From the NCBI GenBank assembly GCA_016748015.1, contig JAAOMT010000222.1, positions 78,807 to 142,806 of the forward strand: a stretch of 64,000 nucleotides of DNA. The letters are read 5' to 3'. This DNA is from Geosiphon pyriformis (lineage: Eukaryota > Glomeromycota > Glomeromycetes > Archaeosporales > Geosiphonaceae). How positions within the stretch are numbered: position 1 is the stretch's first letter; each line of letters starts with the position of its first letter. The notes under the pieces were generated by a model, which worked only from the letters and a program-made list of their open reading frames with translations, was not told the DNA's origin and did no database searches. Made by a program: the position numbers and the translations under genes. This document shows, piece after piece, positions 46,400-59,299 of the stretch.

Positions 46400-46800
46400 A
46401 TGTTGGTTTAAAGTTTTGCTGAGAGTTACAGATTCATTATATAGTTGCCAACTGTCAAGTTAAGGTTACATTACAAAAGACATGATCTTTTGCTATATAA
46501 TAGATTCGAAATACTATCTGTATCTAAGTTAGTTTCCATCTGGTCTTATGGTGTAATTTTAATTTTGGTATCAGATTGAGTATTTATGTTTATTTCAGTT
46601 TGTATTTTTGTTTATCTAATACTAGTTTTGGTTTTTTGTAAAACATTTCTGTTGTTGATAGTTTTAGTGCTTAGTATTGTCTTAATTGATCTAAGTGATT
46701 AGTTACATATAAAGAATACATAAGTTATGTTTAATATAAAAATATTTATGTTCTATAGTTTTAGATAGTGGTTGGACCTCATTTATTAATCCTGTAATAA
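46400..46800. repeat. Dispersed repeat, unidentified, copy 2
   Basis: Part of it (about 46590-46800) matches the reverse complement of 9601-9814. It contains GTGGTTGGACCTCATTTATT near 46770, against AGCCCAACCACTATTT at 9610. No open frame was seen. Confidence 0.5.
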
Positions 46801-48270
46801 TAATAATAAAATATTTAATTTTAAATAATTAATTATTAATTTGTTTTTAAAATAAATTATTTAATATTTTAAGTATAATAAACTTATTAAAATTAAAAAA
46901 CATTATTTTTAATTGTTTTATTTTTTGTCTAATTAAGTCAAAATTTTTTTGATAAATTAAAAATTTGTATAATTATTTTAAATTGAATTAAATATCTAAA
47001 TTTATATATAATTTGCACTAATTTTGCATTGTTATATTATAAAATAGTTAATATTTTACAATAAAAATACAATATTTCTGTAATTATTATTAAATTTATT
47101 CAAAATATATCTAAATTAATAATTTTAAAAATTTTATAATAAATTTTTAAATTTTTTCTAATTTATTATTAACTTTGAATATATAATAATTAAAAATTAA
47201 TTATCAAAATTTAAAAATAAAATTAATTAAGATTTAAATTTATAAGTAATATAAAATATTAAATATATATATTTGCAATACTTATTAAATTTGTAATAGA
47301 ATTATTATTATTATATAGTAATTATTTTATCAAGTTTTTGTTAAAATTGCTATTCTATAATATTTATTATACATTATTTTTTATTAATTTTATAGTTTTG
47401 TAATAAAGTATTTATTATTTATATTTTTAAAATAAAAAACTAACCAAATTGTTTAATCTATTTTAATTTTAAATTTGTTAAATATTTTTTTAATACATAA
47501 ATTAAATTAGTAAATTAAACATAATAAAAATATGATATTTTTGTGAATTAATCTTAATTTTGTTTAAATAAATAAATTAATATTAATAAAAAATAAATTA
47601 TAATAAATAAAAAATTAAATAAAAATATCTAAATACTATATATAGACCAATATTATTTATTACAATTATAAAAATTGTATATTTATATTTTTTAGTTTAT
47701 TAATTATAGCTTTTGATTTTTTTTACTTTTATATAAAATTTTTTTTTCATATTAATATCTATTGTTTTTTATATATATAAATTTTTTTTTGAAATAATAA
47801 TAATAATTTTTAATAATTGTTTATTTTTCATATTTGTTTATTTATTAAACATTAGAATTATACTTATTAAAATTTCACAAAGTGTTTTTTGTATTGGTTT
47901 ATCTTTTTAAAAATGGCTGCTTTCAAAATTTGTTTACAAAAAGCTTAATAATTTAAAAGTTTAACATAAAGATTCAAAAATTTAAACAGTTTTTTTGTCT
48001 TAGACATATTAATCTAATATAAAACCTATATACAGAATACTGTTAATTTTAGTAAAAAAACTTTAAATTTTTTTTTGTTATAATATAATAAAGACTTAAC
48101 AATATAATTATTAAGTTCATAAGAAGATTATATAATAACTTGGTGGATTAAAGAATTTAAGAATGTGAATACAGTATTATATAACGAATTTGATGAAACT
48201 AATAATAAAAAACTAGATATAATTTTATGAAATTTTTTTTTAAATTTGTTTAAAAAGCATTAGAGTTCTT
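46801..48270. other. Extremely AT-rich region, no gene seen
   Basis: Mostly A/T runs with TAATAATAAT tracts and no open frame above background. It may be an eroded element beyond recognition, perhaps related to the fragment at 48308-48440, but I cannot support that. Confidence 0.6.
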
Positions 48271-48307
48271 AAATAGAATGAAAATTTTCTTCTTTTGTTT
48301 TGGTGTT

Positions 48308-48440
48308 GTTTTTTTAGCAAAATGTACACATCTTTTTAGATGTTGAATTATCCAGTCTGTTTTGTTAAGAAAAAATTTTTTTTAATACATGCTTTGCAAT
48401 AGACTTTAAGATTACTCTGATTGAATATTTTTTTTAAAAA
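48308..48440 (-). pseudogene. BED-type zinc-finger fragment, probably from a hAT-like transposase
   Basis: On the minus strand KVYCKACIKKN is followed, after a one-base frame change, by TDWIIQHLKRCVHFAKKTT. The pattern CxxC, then about 20-25 residues, then HxxxC/H, is that of BED fingers at the N-terminus of hAT-family transposases and derived fungal proteins. No downstream transposase domain is recognisable to the left, where sequence is very AT-rich. It could instead belong to a domesticated gene, but the frame change argues against function. Confidence 0.45.
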
Positions 48441-48467
48441 AGATATATGGATATGAAATTCTATTGG

Positions 48468-48550
48468 TTGGGACATCACGGATACGGACATTGGACAATG
48501 TCCCAATATGTCCGCGTCCACTATATATAGCCCGGACATCGAAAATGTAC
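48468..48550 (+). promoter_or_regulatory. GGACAT inverted-repeat cluster and TATA box upstream of the DnaJ gene
   Basis: GGGACATCACGG is followed by CGGACATTGGACAATGTCC and ATATGTCCG, an imperfect palindrome. After this come CACTATATATAGCCC (TATA-like, 48520-48534) and another CGGACATCG. It lies about 530 bp before the DnaJ start codon and is markedly more GC-rich than its surroundings. It could be the promoter of the DnaJ gene or a terminal motif of a lost transposon. Confidence 0.45.
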
Positions 48551-49070
48551 AACACTGCCTTCTATGACATAATTTTTCCCGACATTTCTTGTTAAATCAT
48601 AATCATGTTATGTTGGTGATGATTAAATCTTGAACCCTGAAATTATTGGTAATACAAAATGTTCACTTTGTCTGTTTTTGTTGCAACATGCCCCATATGA
48701 AAGTAAATCAAAAAGATAATGATATTCATCACACATGAAACGGAGTGAAAATTTATTGTATGCATGTGAAACTCTTGCAATATAATAAGGGACTTTAGGT
48801 TCTTGGTATTCTGGATGTTCAGATATTCCGTTACTGCAAAATCATACCGAGTTTATTTTTAGTACTAAATTTTTTAACCCAAAAAAGTATACCTTTTACA
48901 TTTTGAAATTGTCGAACTTCTTAAAAGTCAATCTCTCCTGACCAAAAAACAAATATCAGTCAACTGAAATCAAATACCTTCAATAATATACACAAACTAC
49001 TTGCTTCACTCCAATTATATAAGCCTTAAAAAAAAAGCATATTTTTTACCTTATATCCGTGTTCTCAAAA
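48551..49070. other. Upstream intergenic region of the DnaJ gene
   Basis: Unique-looking sequence without similarity to the elements. Translation start context before the ATG is CTCAAAAATG, with A at -3. No other regulatory site is clear. Confidence 0.5.
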
Positions 49071-50366
49071 ATGACTGGGATCAGCAAACCCGACGAACGT
49101 TATCGAATGGTGGATGAGATATGTGCTGAGACAAACCTATATCTTATTCTTGGAGTTCAGAGGACCGTGGGTCCTGAGGCCCTTCGTAGAGGGTACATTG
49201 ATGTAGGTCTTACTTAACATGAGAGATTTTTCGCTGTTAGAGGCGGTAAAGTTAAAGTTTACCCCTTGAGACTAGGAAAAATATTTGCAAATTAATTTTC
49301 ATCCGTTTCAGTTTTTCTCACGTCACTTCGTTTTTTATTGCCATAGAGATCACGTATCTGCCATCCAGACAAGTTTCAAGAGTACCCAAAAGCTACAGAA
49401 GCTTTTCAAAGTATGTATTTTATTATTTTGATAAATTATTTGTATATCAAGTTAGGAAATATATACAAATTGTAATACTCCATCAAATTCACACTGATTC
49501 CGGGATATTTTCATAGAGTTGGCTTGTGCTTACGAGACTTTAAGTAAACCATCGAGTCGTCGTGCCTATGATCTTACTGGGAAAAGCAATTTGAGTGGCA
49601 GTGGTGTAGGATCCGGGGAGGAGACATTACATGGTGCCCTATACCAAGTAAGAATTTTTCTTTTACATCAAATGTTTTTTTATCCTAGGCTTGAATTGAA
49701 CTAATCTTCTTTGAAAAATCTTTTTTATCAAGTTATTCTTGGAATTTCTGGATGGGGATTTCGAGACCATTCGCTCCTTACTAAGTAAAAAATCAAGTTT
49801 TTATTCCTTTTGATTATGAGATACCTTATTATCTTCATTTCAATGAACTTAAATTTTACTCTATATACAGTTACCCTTAGCGAAAACAATCAAGGCTTTA
49901 ATATTGCTGAAGATTCAATTGAGAATCTCCACAAGGTTTTTCTTCAGATAAGGGATCTTTTCCTTGGTAGGGAAATTACTTTATATTAAAATCACGCAAG
50001 TTCGAAAATTTTTCGCAAGTCATTACTCATTGTTTTCAATCACTTGCGGCAATTCTACCATTAATTAAAGCCTGTCAGAAGTATTTGAACCTTGTACAAT
50101 TCGAATTGATTCGACTCTACGAGATTCAAAACCAAATCCGATCATTATCTTACTTTGATATCTTTGGTCGACTTCGTCTAACGATGGAAATGGCACGTCT
50201 GGCTTTGACCATACCACTTCGAATCGATACTGTAATGAAGAATGAGGCAAAAGTTAAGATGCTCACGAAATCTACTAAACAATCTAAAGGTTTATTAGGG
50301 GACGGGATATCATCATTGATATCGGGATTAGTAGATGTACTGGAATCAGTAGAGAAGTATCTTTAA
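49071..50366 (+). CDS. J-domain (DnaJ/Hsp40) co-chaperone, six exons
   Basis: Exons 49071-49202, 49347-49410, 49517-49647, 49733-49784, 49871-49966 and 50071-50366 join in frame to 256 codons. The five introns (85-144 bp) have GT...AG borders. The J-domain covers residues 22-84 with LILGV, the invariant HPD at 50-52 (coded across the start of exon 2), the KLACAYETLS helix and RRAYD. A short Ser/Gly-rich linker follows. The C-terminal half (about 105-256) is helical, with QKYLNLVQFELIRLYEIQ and SYFDIFGRLRL, and resembles conserved fungal J-proteins of unassigned role. It has no zinc-finger or clear C-terminal DnaJ domain, so it is a class C type. It would stimulate an Hsp70 ATPase. No transmembrane segment is obvious. 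It is the only intact host gene in the window. Confidence 0.9.
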
Positions 50367-51449
50367 CTTCATTATAGGTTTTTTGATTAGTCTAAGATCT
50401 GAAAACCTTGATTGTCCCCGTTTGCAACCCATTAATACTACAATCACCCCTCAATGACAATTCTTGAAATCTTTTGTTATAATTGATCCTTTTCTGGGCT
50501 TCTTCGTAATAGAATAATGCTTGCCCTTGTAAAAATACAACCAACCCCTATCACACATATATAGAAAATTAAATGATACTATTATATTTTTCTAGATTAT
50601 ATAATTTTGCGGGAACTTTAAATATTCATTGCATTACTAGTAAATAGTATAGTTTACACTATATACTCTTTCTTCGATTTGGAAAATCATCCCTTCAACT
50701 TCAATAACAAACATTTATTATCTGATCTAAACCCTACTTCAAAACAATCCTCATTCTATTCATTCATTTTAATCTAAAATTTATACATTCTCTCCTTACT
50801 TTGGTGACTAGCCACTAGTTTTCACATTTGGGAATCGATAGATTTTGGATGACCCTACTGACCTATAGTAAAAGATAGATTACAAGTCATCATAATCTGT
50901 TTATTTATTTCAAACATGTTTAATTCATATCTAATATGTTTACTCTGCCTCGCTATGTTTTGAATTTCTTATATTATAATACTATCTCGTGCCACTTAAA
51001 AGTTAGCATGATAATTTTGTAAATATTATTCCTTTAATTGTTTACTAGTGGATCAAAACTATCTAAATTATTATATATTGCGTTTCTTTTAAACATGATT
51101 AGACAATTAAATCAATTTACATGTGAAGGGGGGTGTTATTTCCTTATTACAAGAAATTGAGAATCAAATGATCAATAATCAATGATGTCATTCGGAGAAT
51201 CGGGGGTCGATGATCAAAAATTTTTAAAGTCACATGCGAGTTTTCAATCTTTTAATTCCTAATCTCATACCTAGAATATTGATTTGCAAAAATTTGGAAA
51301 TATTAAAATGACCAGGAATTATCAATGAGTATAACTCACAATTTATAAAAATGTTACATTAGAACTAAAAGAATTTAATTTTAAACGGTCATGATTAATC
51401 AAAAACCATAAAATTTTTTCTATACTAACTTCATTTTTTTTTGATAAAG
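50367..51449. other. Intergenic region after the DnaJ gene, nothing recognised
   Basis: Moderately AT-rich unique sequence with no convincing open frame or repeat. The DnaJ polyadenylation site must lie near its left end but is not distinct. Confidence 0.5.
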
Positions 51450-52557
51450 TGTGATCCTTCCACATTCGTTAATATAATTTAAAAAAATAAACATTGAAGT
51501 TATTATAAAAATAAATTAAATATTATTTTAGTATATTAAATAATTATTATATAATATATTAATATAAATTTATTAAAAAGTTGGTAATATTATAATATCA
51601 TAATTATTATTTTTAAATATTAGAATTTATAATTTGAATTTTGATAATTATTATATAAAAAATAAAATTATAATTTAATTTAAATATTAAAATTCTTATT
51701 AACAAATTTATTAAAATATTATTAATAAGATTTAATTTTGAAAATAAAGAATATAGCAAATTAATTCAATTTAAAAATAAGTTAATTATGTAAATTATTT
51801 ATTATTATCACATATTTTTAATAAAATATATTTCAAAAAGTCAATTTTTTGTTTTAAACATTTATATTATTAAACAACAAAAAAATCAAATTACAAAAAA
51901 TTTAATCAAAATTACAAAAATAATAAAAATTTACAATTTATAAATTATTATTATTTACAAACAATATATTTAATTCAATTAATATTTTTATATTTAAATA
52001 TTAAAATTTATTTTGATACAAAAATAAAATTGTGTATTTAATATTTTTAAATTATATAATCAGTTTATTTTTTTATAATACCAGTTTTTATTTTAACATT
52101 ATTATTAAAAATAAATATTTAATTAAAAAATTTTATTTTACTATATTTAATAAAAATATTTTTTGTTATATATATTTTTTTAATAATTAATAAATAATAT
52201 TATATAACTAATTTAAAACTTTTTATAAATTTATTAATAAATAATTAAATAATATTATAAATAAAATTTTTAATATTTTTAACATTTTTTATAATTTATT
52301 TTTTTTATTTAAAAATATAATTAAAATAATGATTTAAACTATATTTTTTATATTAAATAATAATTTAATTAAATATTAATTTAAGTAATTATTTTTTTAA
52401 GTATTATATATTTAATTATTAATTATTTCTAATAATCATGTTTTTATGCAAATAAAATAAATAAAAAAATTTTGTTAAAAATATTTATTTTATAATATTA
52501 TTTTAAATTAAAATAATATATTAATATAGTATTTAATAGAATATTAATAGAAGTAAA
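51450..52557. other. Extremely AT-rich region, no gene seen
   Basis: Long A/T runs with almost no G or C, like 46801-48270. It may be eroded LTR sequence of copy F, whose ORF3 begins at its right edge, but I cannot align it to the E LTR. Confidence 0.5.
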
Positions 52558-55500
52558 TCTTAAATTTTCTTTTAAAGTTTGCTTGTATTTTTTTATAAGG
52601 ATAATAATTTCGTAAATTTGTTACTAAAGTTGTAACAAATTCTATTTAAGTATAATTAATATGTTTTTTAATAATAATTATGAATAATTTAAATAGTGTT
52701 TTTAAAACTAACATTAATTTTTGAATTAATTATTAAATATTTTAAAAAATAATCATGATAAATTAATTGAAATATAAAGAAAAAAATTTGTTTTTAATAG
52801 ATAGGTTTTATATTATTTTTGTTTATTTTTTTTGTGTAATTTTTAATTATTTTTGTAAAATTGTTTTTACTAGTATAAAAGTAATAAAGTAATTTAAATT
52901 TTAAATGTTCAAATTTGGAAGTTGTTTAATAATAACTATTGGTTTTAAGTTTTAAAAAATATTTTTAGAACTAATTAAGAAGAATTATGTACTAATTTGT
53001 AGAATTAAGAATTCGAAATTAGTTTTAAAATAATAATATTTAAGTTTATCATTATGTACAACTTTTTTTAAAATCTTATTATTAAGTTTTAACTTATATA
53101 ATCTATTTTCTAAAAATTTATAAATATAAAATAATCTGTTTTATTTATAATCAAATTTTTTATTCTATTGTTTTTTAATCTTAGTTTTATGTAAGAAAAC
53201 TTTATTTTTAACTTTAAATTTATTGGTAGTAAATAATAATTTGTTGTTATGCCATTTTTTTTGTTAAGCTTAAGAATATTTTATATAAATAGCTGTAATT
53301 TATTGTTTTTTTTTAGTGTACTAAAAAATATATAACTTTTTTTTTGTAGTGTTTCCTAAAAGTTGTTTTCTGTAATTAATTAAATTAAATAAAGTTTTAC
53401 TGTAAAATTAATTAATAATATTGTTGTTTTTTATAAGTTAGATTAAATAATATATGTTTTATTATATCTTGTTTTAGTGTTTATATAATAATAACATTAA
53501 TAAAATAAAGAGATTTTATTTTTGTTTAAAATTAGTTAAGACTTTAATTAATAATTAACAAAATATTCTATTAAAATATTTGATAAAATTATTTGTTTAT
53601 AGATAATAGAACAAAAATAAAAAAATTTTAATATTAAATTGTTTATAAAATATGTTCTTTAATTAAATAAAAGTTTAATTAGGCATTTATGTTTACAAAT
53701 AATGTTTTTATAGATAAAATTTGCTATTAATTTTGTATTTGCTTATTGAATTACTTTAACTTTAGGCCATTTTATAAGATAATAAATAATGGTTTAACTA
53801 AATTAATTTTAACTTAATTAAAAGATTATTTAATTTTAATTGAATTTGAGAGTTCTATAGAGCATGTTTTTTTTTGATAATTATTACAAAATTTGACATA
53901 TTAGTAAATATATTTTTTTATTTAAGACCAAAAATAGTGTTTTAATGTTCTTTAAATTGTGCTATTTTTTTTAAAATGTGTTAATAAAAAATTTAAGTAT
54001 ATATTATATAAAATTGTTTTTTTTTATATTTTTGGATTACTTTAAATAGATTGTTTGAGTTTTTGTAATTTTAATAGTAAATAATATTATTATATAAAAA
54101 ATATTGTTTTGTTTGGTTTTGTAATCAATGTTTTTTACTTAAAAACCGAGTTTTTAATATTGTAAATACTTCCAAATATTGTTTGAAATTGTTATAATTT
54201 TTAGAATTTATTGTTATTTATTCTGTTAATTGTTGTTTGTTAAGTTAAATAGTAATTGTAGTTTTTAATTTTGTCTTATTTTAAAAAGACAATTAATATT
54301 TATATATAAATTTTCTGGTTTGTAATATACAATATATTAATAGTTTGCAAAAAATTTGGTTTATTAAGTTTATTTGATATTTAGTTTTAAATTTTTGTTT
54401 TAAAGTTATTTATGTTCAATATTATTAATAATAATATTAAATTTTCTGAGTTTAAGATATAAATTAAAATAATAAAAAGCCCAAATTACTGTTGTTGTTT
54501 TTAATTTGATAACAAAGTAATTTTTTTCTGCTGGTTTTAAAGTTCTGCTGGCATAAATAATTACTTATTTATTGTTATTATTATCTAATTAAAATAAGAT
54601 AGCACTAAAAGTTGTATATAAAACATTTATAGTTAATTAAAATTTTTTGTTAAAATTGAAATAAGTTAAAATTAGGACTGTTGTTAGCTTTTCTTTGAAA
54701 GTATTAAAAGTTTATTATTATTCTAAAGTCTATTTATATTTAATGTTTTTGTTAATTAAATAATTAAAAGATTTAATAATTCTAAATAATTTTTTGATGA
54801 ATTTTTGATAGTAAAATACTAATTTTGTAAATTTTTTAATTTAGTAGTATTTTAAGAAACTTTAAAATTTTTAACAATACTAATTTTTTTTGAATTAAAT
54901 TTGATTTTTTTTCTATTAATAATATAATCTAAAAAAGCCAAACTTGTTTTTCTAAAATGACATTTTTTGATATTTAGCTTTAATTTTGTATTTTATAACT
55001 ATTGAAAAACTTTTGTAAATAAACTAAATAAGCTTTAAATAATAATAAATAAACATTAGTATTGTTAAGATAAACAATTATTAATTGTTATAAGAGTCTA
55101 ATATAAATAACATTTATAAATTGTTAAAATATTGCTAATATATTGCAAAATCCAAAAACATTACATTAAATTCCTAATTTTTTTTTAAGTAGTAAAATCT
55201 GTTTTGAAATAATTTTTGAAATCTATAATAACTTGTTAGTATTTGTTTTTTAAATTTAATGTTAAAAAGTATTTTAATTTGCCAAAAGCATTTAGCATGT
55301 TATTAATTCATAATAAAAAATAAGTATCTCCAATTGTAATATTGTTTAATTAGTAATAATTAACACAAAAACAAAATTTTCTATTTTTTTTTTAACAAAA
55401 ATTACTGATAAAATTTATAAACTTATTAATAATTAAATAAGTTTATTGTTAAGCATTTATTGAATTTTTTTTTTGATAAACTGGTAGCTGACAAATAATA

Positions 55501-58500
55501 CCCAATAAGCTTATTATTATTTTGGTTTTGTATTTTTTGTATAGATTTAATGTTGAAACAAATTAGTTTTTTCGAAATTATTGTTGTTTTTAGCAAATAT
55601 GTTAGCATATTTTATAATTAATTGTTTAAATTGGTTTTGCTATTACAGTTTTAATTGTTTTATGTTGATTAAAATAATTTTTTGATAAAAACATGATAAT
55701 TTTGCTAATAAGATTTAAGTTAAATTTTGAAAAAAAAGATCTAATTATTTTTGTGAAATTTGAAATTTTTTAAAACAATTTTTTTTGAAAAATATTGCTA
55801 TAAATGATTCTAATTTTTAAATAACTATTTAAGATAACAATATGATTGTTAAGATTATAAAATATAATATTAAGTTTTTTGATTTTTTTAGACAAATAAA
55901 TATTTGGAATTAAAATTTCATATTTTTTGCAAATTTGTTTATTGAATTCAAAAATTTGCTAAATAATAATAAATGTTAAACAGATATATGTTTTATGAAC
56001 TTCTTTAAAAAATAAAATAATAATTGTTTTTGGTAATTTAAGAATCTGATAAAATTTATTTTGTATGTTAAAAGCTATATTTATTAAAACTGTAAATTAT
56101 TTAATTAATCTAAAATCTTGAATTTTTCTTTTATTTTTTCCAAGTTTTTCTTAATTAATTACAGATCCAAAATATTGATTAAAAATAAATAAATGGTTTG
56201 TGTAATTTTTTCAGCATATTCAATTTTAAAAAATTTGTTGGTTTTGTTTTAAAATATTATTGTAATATATCTAATATATTTTTTTTCAAGTAAAATACAG
56301 ATTTCTATAAATAAAAGTTTTTTATTATAATTTTTGCATTTAAATAAGATGTAAATTAATTGTTTTTTTGGTTAAAATTTTAAATAGAAAACATATTAAC
56401 TATTAGTTTATTTGTTTGTTAGTTGTTATTAAAGTGAATTATTAATTAATATCTTTAGACTATAATAATATTAGTTATAATACAAGTGTTTTAAATAATT
56501 ATTGTTCTGTTTTTTTAGCCTAATTAAACCAAAAGTAAAAGCCATATAAGTTTTAATAATTGGTTTTTTTTATCTTTAAATTTAAAAATTAGGGCTTTTT
56601 TAAATTGTTTATTAAAAGTATTACAAATAGCCAATACTCTAATATATTGTTTTTAATACAAAATTTTCAATTTTTGAGTTTTTTAATATAAACTTGTATT
56701 AATTTTAAGAAGCCAATTATTTTTAACAAAAGCTTAATATTAAGATATATTTATAAAAATTTTGATTAAAATAATAATTTTATCAATTGTAAAGAAAAAG
56801 TTGTTAATTTTTTTTACAAGTGTCTTTTTTATATTATTTCCAATAATAATTACTGTCTGAACAGATTTTTTAATGTTTTGTTTTAACTTTTACATTAGTT
56901 GATAAGTGATAGTATTTTCAGTGGATTCATTATTTAGAATTAATCAAATTAATTCTTTTTAACTTCAGTTTTAGTATACATTATTATAATAATTTTTTGC
57001 TCTAAAATAGCTGTATTATTAAGTAGAAATAGTGATTTATTAACTTCAAATTCGAAAAAAAAATGTCTAAAACATTTGTATTTTTGGTTATTTTTGCTAA
57101 TAGAATTATAATATTATTAAGAAAAAAGTTTTATTATTGTGTTGTAGTTTTACTTTTCAAAAATATAATATAATAAAAATTTTAGTCTTTTGATATTGTA
57201 AAATAACTAAATTAAATATGAAAATGTTTAAATGTTTATTGATTGTTGTTGTAAGATATCAATTGATTATTAAAATCAAATTAGTTGTTGTTTAATTAAA
57301 AAAAGTTTTATAATATAAATTGGTTAAATTAAACCAATTTTTTTATTAGTAATTAATAATTTTAAACTAAAAATAGTTAATAATACTGTTGTTATAAAGC
57401 AGACTAATAATAAGTAGATTGAAATTTTGGCAAGTAATAAATAAATAGTAATAAGTTATATAATTATTATTGTTAAAATGAATAATATTAATTATTCAGT
57501 TTTTGCTAATTTTTTTGCAATTTTTAACAATTACATTTTTAATATTTTAAAATTTTACAATAGTAACAATTTAAAGTTTGAAATTAATTATTGTTAGATA
57601 ATAATAAATTTTTTAGGTTTTATCTTTGTGGTAATTAATATTTTTACTGTTAATTAGCAAAATATGTTTGAATTTTTTTGGTAAATTGATTAATTTTTTT
57701 TTAGTTATTAAATTGGTTTCTCTAATAACAAAGTTAACAAGTTTGGTATAATTTGCTTTTTTTATAATCAATTTGTAATTTTTAGTATGTTAAATAACAA
57801 TAATTAAATTTACTAAACCATATAGTCAGACTTTTTTAATAAATTAATCCAAAATTCAAGCATTAAAGTAATAAGCATTTGTTTTTATTAATAAATTTTT
57901 CTGAGAAGTTTGTTAAATTTTCTAATATAAATTATAAAAGATTTAAATAGTTTTTGTTTGATATTTTAAAAACGGTTTTAAAAAGTTATTAAAGTATTAT
58001 TTGTAAACTATTTAAGAAAAACAGTTTTGAAAATTTGCTAATTTGCAAAAAAATTGGCCAAGTATTTAAACTTTTTGCCTGCAGTTTCTTTAAGAAAATA
58101 AAAAATTGCTTATAATATTCTTACTGTATTTTATCTATTTGTATCTTCTGTTTTGATAATTTGGTTAAGTTATTTTTAAGAACTGATTTTAGTATCTTTT
58201 CTAAAAAAAATTAAAAATCTTTATAATATAAGCAATAACTATTTTTTATTGGTTTTTTTTTGTTATTTTTGGTTTTTGGTTTTTTTTTGGTTTTTTTTAA
58301 TTAGTTTAAAAATGTTTCTTTGTTGATTAGAGTTTCTGAGTATTTACTTTAATTTTTAGTTAAATAATTAAGAAAATTAGTACTAATATAAATTAATTCT
58401 GGTTGTTAAATAAAACTTTTAGTAAAGTCTTCTGGTCTTAAAAATCAATTAAATAATAAATTTGATATCTGTATTTAAGCAAATAAAGCTAAAAAAAATG

Positions 58501-59012
58501 TAAATAAAAGTGATAAATTAATACTTATTTCTTGTTTAGATATTTATATGTGTTTAAATATTATCTTTAGGTATTAAGAGTTATGTAAACAGATTTGGTG
58601 TTTTTTTTTGTTTTTGTTGCTGGTTTCAAGTTTAAATTCAAATTTAAAAACAAATTATAAGTTGATAAAATATTTTTTTTACAAAATTTAATAATATTAT
58701 AGTTAAATTCTTCAAAATAAGTAATGCAAATATCTGTATTAATAGCTTTTAAGTTTTTATTTGAATAGTAAATTAAATTTTCAAGCAGATTTTTTTTGAT
58801 TTCTGTAATATTGTAGTTTCAAAGAAATAATTATTAATTTAGTTTTCAATATATTGAAAAAATGTTTTTTTGAAAGCTATAATTTCATCTTAGATTCTAA
58901 ATTATTGTTTGCAATAGATGTAAATCAACTGATAATACTTTAGAGTTATTATGTTAAATATAATTACCACTTTGATTTAATTGTTATTGTATTATTTCTA
59001 AGAAAATACCAA
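52558..59012 (-). pseudogene. Copy F, extremely eroded E-family Gag-Pol and ORF3 relic
   Basis: It follows element E over its whole internal length: 52558-52760 matches E ORF3 (16286-16520), 53700-53830 matches the integrase region (17450-17650), 54480-54560 matches RNase H (18290-18360) and 58900-58985 matches the Gag start (23640-23695). Nearly every G and C of E is A or T here, in all sequence contexts, and no domain can be translated. A deletion near 52590 removes part of ORF3. At 58985-59012 the leader and a primer-binding-site-like TTTGGTATTTTCTTAG (minus strand) remain, which E lacks because of the gap. Confidence 0.75.
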
Positions 59013-59165
59013 ATATTACCACAGGTTTTTCTACTCTTTTTTTGATGTTATTAATGCCGTTTTGTTGTTAATTCTGCTGTTAATAATAGTTAATAAATTT
59101 TTGATAAGCTAATTTCTTTTTTAAAGTATTTTTTTATATTTTGAACTGTATATGCTATTAAATAT
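59013..59165 (-). mobile_element. 5' LTR of copy F, cut by the LINE insertion
   Basis: It starts TATTACCACAGGTTTTT, against TGTTACTGGAGGTTTTT at the E LTR start, and can be followed for about 150 bp (TTTTGAACTG at 59138 against TTTGAACTTG at 14973). It then stops where the LINE tail begins, so the LINE inserted into this LTR. Confidence 0.6.
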
Positions 59166-59299
59166 ATTTTTTTATTTATTTATTTAATGAGTAAGATCCA
59201 AATGCAACCTAGTGCTATATATTATACAAATGATCTAAACTAGGTGCGAATTATGCACTTTTTACATGTGACCAGCCATTCGGGCCAGTCAGGACTACA
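59166..59299 (-). mobile_element. LINE 3' untranslated region and A-rich tail
   Basis: On the minus strand, the region after the last stop contains a potential stem (ACCTAGT at 59207-59213 with ACTAGGT at 59239-59245, loop about 25 nt) and ends in an AAATAAATAAA tail (59169-59187). Such 3' structures are often the recognition site for the LINE RT. This is inferred here from position. Confidence 0.55.

Noticed and set aside
52558-59012. Calling the decay classical RIP
   Set aside because: RIP is established for ascomycetes with CpA preference. Here CpG decay is seen between the E LTRs and context-free loss in F, so only a C-to-T process can be claimed.
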